From the NCBI RefSeq assembly GCF_000485595.1, contig NW_014579041.1, forward strand, positions 13,546 through 35,658: a stretch of DNA of 22,113 nucleotides, in the 5' to 3' direction. Source of the stretch: Priapulus caudatus. Taxonomy: Eukaryota; Priapulida; Priapulimorpha; Priapulimorphida; Priapulidae. Every line of letters starts with the position of its first letter. Position 1 is the stretch's first letter. Position numbers and translations under genes: made by a program. Shown here piece by piece: positions 17,973 to 22,113 of the stretch. Below the pieces are notes generated by a model. That model worked only from the letters and a program-made list of their open reading frames with translations. It was not told where the DNA came from and did not search any database.

Positions 17973-18071
17973 ATGGAGGTGAGATGCACAAGCCAGACTA
18001 GCTCCTACCTGGACGATGAGCTGGAGTTCTACACAGACCTGGCTCTACAGGAAAGTCAGAGGTGGATAGAG
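17973..18071 (+). CDS. First coding exon of a probable CH-domain protein (LMO7/LIMCH1-like), partial
   Basis: Encodes MEVRCTSQTSSYLDDELEFY, then TDLALQESQRWIE, and ends in phase 0 at GAG with a strong donor GTAAGC. ALQESQRWIE matches the entry into the calponin-homology domain of LMO7 and LIMCH1, which I recall as EAQRWIEAVTGK; calponin-type proteins have similar words. The ATG at 17973 is the first in frame after a TGA at 17943. The rest of the CH domain must lie in later exons. None is seen in the 4 kb downstream, where a hAT-like element, low-complexity DNA and the right inverted arm follow. Protein identity rests on about ten residues and so is tentative; the exon itself looks real. Confidence 0.5.
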
Positions 18072-18083
18072 GTAAGCTACACA

Positions 18084-18351
18084 CACTGGTGCCAACAGGT
18101 TTTAAGAAAGTAGAAGCACAGAAGGATAAAATCCTCAGTGATAATAAAAAGCAAGCGCCGTGGGCGCGCTGCATGCTAGGGGGGTCTGGGGGCATGCCCC
18201 CCTGAAAATATTTGAATGGTAGACGTTTGAAGATGCAATCTGGTGAGTCTTGCGAGAGAGATTTAGGAACAAAATGTAGGAACACCATTTTTTAACCCAA
18301 AATTTACTGGAAGCACTGTGCTTCCAGTGCTTCTATCTGCGGGCGCCACTG
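18084..18351. mobile_element. 268-bp hAT-like MITE just inside the LMO7-like intron
   Basis: GCTACACA flanks both ends (18076-18083 and 18352-18359), an 8-base target-site duplication as in hAT elements. The ends CACTGGTGCCAACAG and CTGCGGGCGCCACTG are inverted with 11 of 15 matches; the right end has the CAGTGGCG form common in the superfamily. GTAGAAGCAC and its complement lie further in. A CTGGGGGCATGCCCCC hairpin sits at about 18185. The insertion overlaps position +5 of the splice donor, but the duplication keeps GTAAGC intact. Confidence 0.75.
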
Positions 18352-18441
18352 GCTACACACACCTCTCTCCACAGGACACATGTATGTACCACATGTATGG
18401 ATCAAATGTCTAGAATGCATGTATGGAGATGTGTGTGTCCA

Positions 18442-18521
18442 TGTGTCTGTCCCTCTCCCTCTCTCTTTCTATTTGTCTTTCTCTATCTCTCTCTGGCCCT
18501 CCCACCCTCTCTCTCACTCGC

Positions 18522-18572
<51 letters not shown>

Positions 18573-18592
18573 CTCTCTCACTCTCTCTCGCA
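18442..18592 (+). repeat. (CT)n microsatellite
   Basis: CTCTCTCTCTCT and variants over about 150 bases. Confidence 0.95.
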
Positions 18593-18601
18593 TCCCCATG
18601 A

Positions 18602-19124
18602 CAGCTGGTGCGCCCCTGCACTGGTGGCACCCTGCGTGGCGGCGCCTGCACTGGTGGCCACCCCCGTGCACTGGTGGCGCCCCCATGCACTGGTGGCCCC
18701 TGACGGTGGCAGCCGCCCCCCCTGCACTGGTGCACCGCCTGCCAATGGTGGGTTCCCTGCGACTGGTGCGCCCCCTGCACTGTGGCGCCCCCTGCACTGC
18801 GCGGCACCATGCACTGGTGGCGCCCCCTGGGCACTGGGTGGTGTCCCCTGGCACTGGTTGGTGTCCGCTGCACTGGTGGGTGTCCGCCCTGCCACGGCGG
18901 CTGCCCCCATGCACATGGGCGAGCAGGTGCCCCCTGCACTGGTGGTGCGCCCCCGCTGCACTGGCGGCACTCCCGCACTCGGCAGGCCCGGCCCGCCCGG
19001 CCTGCCGCGCCGCACCTGCGGCAGTGGCGCCCCCTGCACTGGCGCAACTCCCGTGCACCTGGTGCGCCCCCTGCACTGTGGGCACCCCTGGCAACGGTGG
19101 CACTCCCTGCGAGGGTCGGTGCTG
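18602..19124 (+). repeat. GC-rich minisatellite of roughly 18-bp units
   Basis: Degenerate copies of CCCCCTGCACTGGTGGCG fill about 520 bases and run up to the breakpoint of the right inverted arm at 19125. Long frames across it, including one of 322 codons at 18397-19365, run through the CT tract, the repeats and the antisense of the broken Tuba copy, so they are not treated as genes. Confidence 0.9.
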
Positions 19125-20731
19125 CCCGTGGCTCCGGTTCGGTCAGCGGCTCGAGAAGGTCGGCCGGACAAGAGTCCGACGCGCACCTGACTCATCCTCG
19201 CCTCCACCAGCACCGCAGTCCATCTATCCCAGCGCAGCTCGCACAGCGTGGCGCCCTCGCTTCACGCCGACAGGTCACCGTCGAGCTTCGCCGACTGAAG
19301 TCGTAGAGCACGGGCGTACGTCGCACGAGGGAACTCGCCTGCACGCGAGACCGGCGATCTGGTAGTCGCGCTCCGCGGGGTCACGACCTCAGCAGTGGGG
19401 GTCGTCTGCTCGCCGTGGAATAAGGTCACCGGGGGTCTCGCCCATCGCGAAACGTTGCGGGGTCGTATCTTATCGAGAAAGGTTTGCAGGGCAGTCGTCT
19501 CCCCACCGTGGACGTATTGCGGGGGACGTTCTCCACGCGTCGTCGTGCGGACAGTCGACGACGACCTCAACGAACTCGCCGGGAAGATGCCGACGCATCA
19601 CGTCGACCTCACCTGCATCCAGGGTTGGCGCTCACGTAGCCACCGCAGCATCACGATCTGACGCCGGCCTCCAGCGCCAGCTCGTCGCTCTTGCGCACGG
19701 CGTGAACGCAAACAGCCCTGCGCGTACGGGTCAGCCAGCGTAGGGCCGCCGCCGGCCGGCGCGGCAGGCCTGCGCGACTGCGATCCTGCGTGTCGCGACC
19801 GGGGAAGTATGCCACGAGGCGTCGCGATCATCCGGCGTAGCGACCCGCGACGAGCGGAGAGTACGTCTGCGTTCGTAATGACGCCTCGTCGCCCATAGCG
19901 AACCGGAAGAGGCAGGGGCGACGTCCGCGTATCCGCGCGGCGCATCGACGCCGCCCACGCGCTGCCAGCCTGCCCCACGCTGAAGTGCAGCGCCTCCATA
20001 CGCGAGCCAGCCCCGTACGCCGCGGCGACCTAAGCGGGGGCTCCTCCTCCTCCTCCCTGCCTCCTCCCGTCGTTGTCGCCAGCAGCCAACGAACCGGCGG
20101 CGGGAAGACGCCGCGTGGCCAGTTCACGCTGCCGCGCAAGCCAGCGCGTCGTTACGTTCTCGCACGTACACGGTCGATGAACGTCGCCCTTCAGGAACCC
20201 CCAGTTCCTCTTCACAGCAAATCGGTAGCGAGGTCCATGATGCGCGCGGCTCGCTCCACCGGGAAGCTCGTGCCGACCTCCGACCCGCCGGGGGCCTCCG
20301 TGCGACCCTCCACGAACCACCGCCCGGCCGGGGCCCCGCGCGCGACCGTCCTTACGTGGTTCGCCGGGAACACGCCCTCGCGCCGCCAGCATCGCACGTC
20401 TGCCAGCCGGCGTCGACAGGCGCGAGTCGCCACGGACAAACGTCGCCAGAGGTTGAATAGTCCGAGGTCGCCCACAGTCGCTCGCCGCAGAACGACTTCG
20501 GTGGCGGCGAGGAGGACCCTCCGGGGAGAGTGTCGGGAAATTCGGCAGTGGGAGGCACGAACGCGCAGGAAGGCTCCGTAACGGCGGCCGTCCCAGCCTC
20601 GCACGAGGAGCCAGTTCTTGTCGCGGGCGGCCCGCGAGTTCGTACGACTCGCCACGCAAACAGCTGTAGCTCAGCACGATCCGGCCGTAGAGAAGTCAAC
20701 ACGGCTGACGTACGAAGGTGCCATTCATCAT
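19125..20731 (-). pseudogene. Broken copy of the Tuba/DNMBP-like SH3 exon
   Basis: The copy starts at the ATG equivalent at 20731 (ATGATGAATGGCACC against ATGGAGGAAGGCACC) and ends at the same breakpoint as the left arm. All five SH3 segments can be followed, but only by changing frame many times: fragments such as SCLRGESYELAG, AASDCGRPRTIQPLAT and TYARALRLQSAKLDGDLSA appear in different frames. Several in-frame stops follow. Losses and gains of single bases occur in conserved and linker parts alike. It cannot encode the protein as written. Whether this is true decay or sequence error is discussed in the findings. Confidence 0.85.
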
Positions 20732-20789
20732 CGGCTGCCTGAAGAAGTACAGAAGCGCCGTCCTGTAACAACATCGTCTACACACCACG

Positions 20790-20935
20790 CTGCCAGCAGT
20801 AGCTGAGCAGTAAGCAGTAGCAGGCAGTAGTAAGCAGTAGTAGTAGAGCACAGCAGGAGGCAGCAGCGTACAAAAAAACAGAGCAGTGTGGCTGCAAGCA
20901 CAGCAAGAAGCAGAGCAGCAGCAGCACATTAAAAT
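20790..20935 (-). repeat. Interrupted (CAG)n tract, counterpart of the CTG tract
   Basis: CAG triplets broken by AGTAG, GAG and a run of A (about 20873-20879). It is collinear with the pure CTG tract at 11938-12084, with similar total length but far less regular. Confidence 0.85.
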
Positions 20936-22113
20936 GCAAAATAGTAAGGTTATTGTTGAAAAACATCAGTCAGACCGGCAGCAAATGTTGTAAAGGTACG
21001 AAGTAAGATTCATCTTAGGTTAGAAGAGTAGTCCAGTCTCATCAATGTAGATGCGACCATACTGAGGGAGGAGGTTCAAACTACCAGGACTCTAATCCGA
21101 TTTATCTTGCCAGCAAACCACCAAGCTAAAAACAGCTTGCCAAGTGGCAGCACTGTATAATGATATATCCAACACAATAACACAATTAGTACAGCAAAAA
21201 ATACTGACAGAACTGACAATAGCAACAAGCCTACGCGCAACGCAGCAATCAAAGTTCAGTCCAAGGAATGGTTACTAGAAGCTAGAGATATTATCTATTT
21301 CCTAGCACATTGTGTCCCTAAAGATATGCCGTGGCATACATGTTTGAAAAGAGTACCAATATAAAATAGAAGGCCTTATGACTTGTGTGGGCGATTTCTA
21401 CATGTAAGGTAGTAACAGTACAGTATAGCATGTTACCTCCATAATGGAAATGTGATGAACTAGTTTTAGAACCGAGATGAAAAGTGTGTCTTGTGTGTCC
21501 AGGGGTTCTAAGCCAACTCATTGCTTGTGGGCGGGCGCAGCCACACATGTGGTTTATGATTTATGCTGAACAAGATTAGATTTATTTAGCAACATCATAT
21601 ACAACTATCTATTAGCCGCAGAGCGTGCTGGGCTCATCTGAGGATCTGTTTGCTAAATGATAAACGCAATCATTTAAGTCGTCCGTGCGTAGTGAGACTT
21701 TGTTAGGGCGCAGATATGCAGATACGCAGTTGCCGTACACATCACATTTCAGCAACCTTAAGAACTGCATTATCTGCGCAATAAGCCTCCCAAATCCACA
21801 TTGGTTATACAATCGCGTGCCTCAATATTCGTCCTAAGTACACGCAACGCGACGCACGCACGCAGCACGCACGGTGTACTGACTACAAGTAAACAGCGCT
21901 TCTATCAGAACATGTGGTTATTCATCTGTAGTGTCAAGCAGCATCGCTTCGCTTCTGCCAACGCAATGACACATAAAAAAATACAACTGACCTGATCATT
22001 ATTGACGTCACGTGAAACACTACCTAATATAGAGGTACGGCATATATAATATGTGACCGGTACGTTCCGGTTAATCCGGACTGTACCCAGGTACGTTCCG
22101 GCAGTAAATGCCA

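Larger units (their letters stand above)
19125..22113 (-). repeat. Right arm of the large inverted duplication
   Basis: Reverse complement of 10755-13648, starting at CCCGTGGCTCCGGTTC and reaching the window edge. It differs from the left arm by frequent one- to few-base indels and some substitutions in both coding and non-coding parts. The segment matching 12133-13648 (1516 bases) spans 1607 bases here, a net gain of about 90. Confidence 0.95.

Noticed and set aside
18397-19365. 322-codon open frame on the plus strand
   Set aside because: It runs through a CT microsatellite, an 18-bp minisatellite and the antisense of the broken Tuba copy. No domain, and composition follows the repeats.

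Overview
The window reads as nuclear DNA of an animal, most likely an invertebrate. It has spliced genes with GT/AG junctions, short GC-rich exons set in AT-rich introns, TTAGGG-type interstitial telomere repeats, many microsatellites and minisatellites, and small inverted-repeat transposons. I cannot name the species. No rRNA, tRNA or CRISPR array was recognised. All homology calls come from remembered family sequences compared by eye.

Three genes can be supported. (1) Minus strand, 8550 down to 2259: six exons of TADA3 (Ada3), an adaptor subunit of the GCN5/PCAF acetyltransferase module of SAGA and ATAC. The N-terminal exons (8550-6843) and the start of the C-terminal ADA3 domain (3797-2259) are clear. 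The central part of the protein and the last exon were not found. (2) Plus strand, 12133-13692: a large GC-rich exon with five SH3 domains, whose first four match the N-terminus of Tuba/DNMBP, a dynamin-binding Cdc42 exchange factor. The DH and BAR domains are absent. (3) Plus strand, 17973-18071: a 33-codon first coding exon that resembles the start of the calponin-homology domain of LMO7/LIMCH1-type proteins. TADA3 and the Tuba-like gene are divergent, separated by about 3.6 kb.

Layout: 1-2180 is mostly repeats (a family of short hairpin units, a 181-bp tandem repeat, a TG tract, an AT tract). 2259-8550 is TADA3, its introns holding foldback elements, a 542-bp tandem duplication and minisatellites sitting on splice sites. 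8551-12132 is intergenic or 5' region with two inverted-repeat elements, one carrying telomere repeats. 12133-13692 is the Tuba-like exon. 13693-17960 has no recognised gene. 17973-18351 is the LMO7-like exon with a hAT-like element just inside its intron. 18440-19124 is low-complexity and minisatellite DNA. 19125-22113 is an inverted copy of 10755-13648.

The main structural feature is that inverted duplication: arms of about 2.9-3.0 kb around a 5.5-kb spacer, with the Tuba-like exon in both arms in convergent orientation. The left copy has an open frame. The right copy is broken by many one- to few-base indels with net extra bases, in coding and non-coding parts alike. This fits unpolished long-read sequence better than slow decay, although a real non-functional duplicate is not excluded. 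No new multi-gene system was found. The most interesting items are the inverted duplication, the telomere-repeat-bearing MITE, and the repeated growth of minisatellites on TADA3 splice sites.
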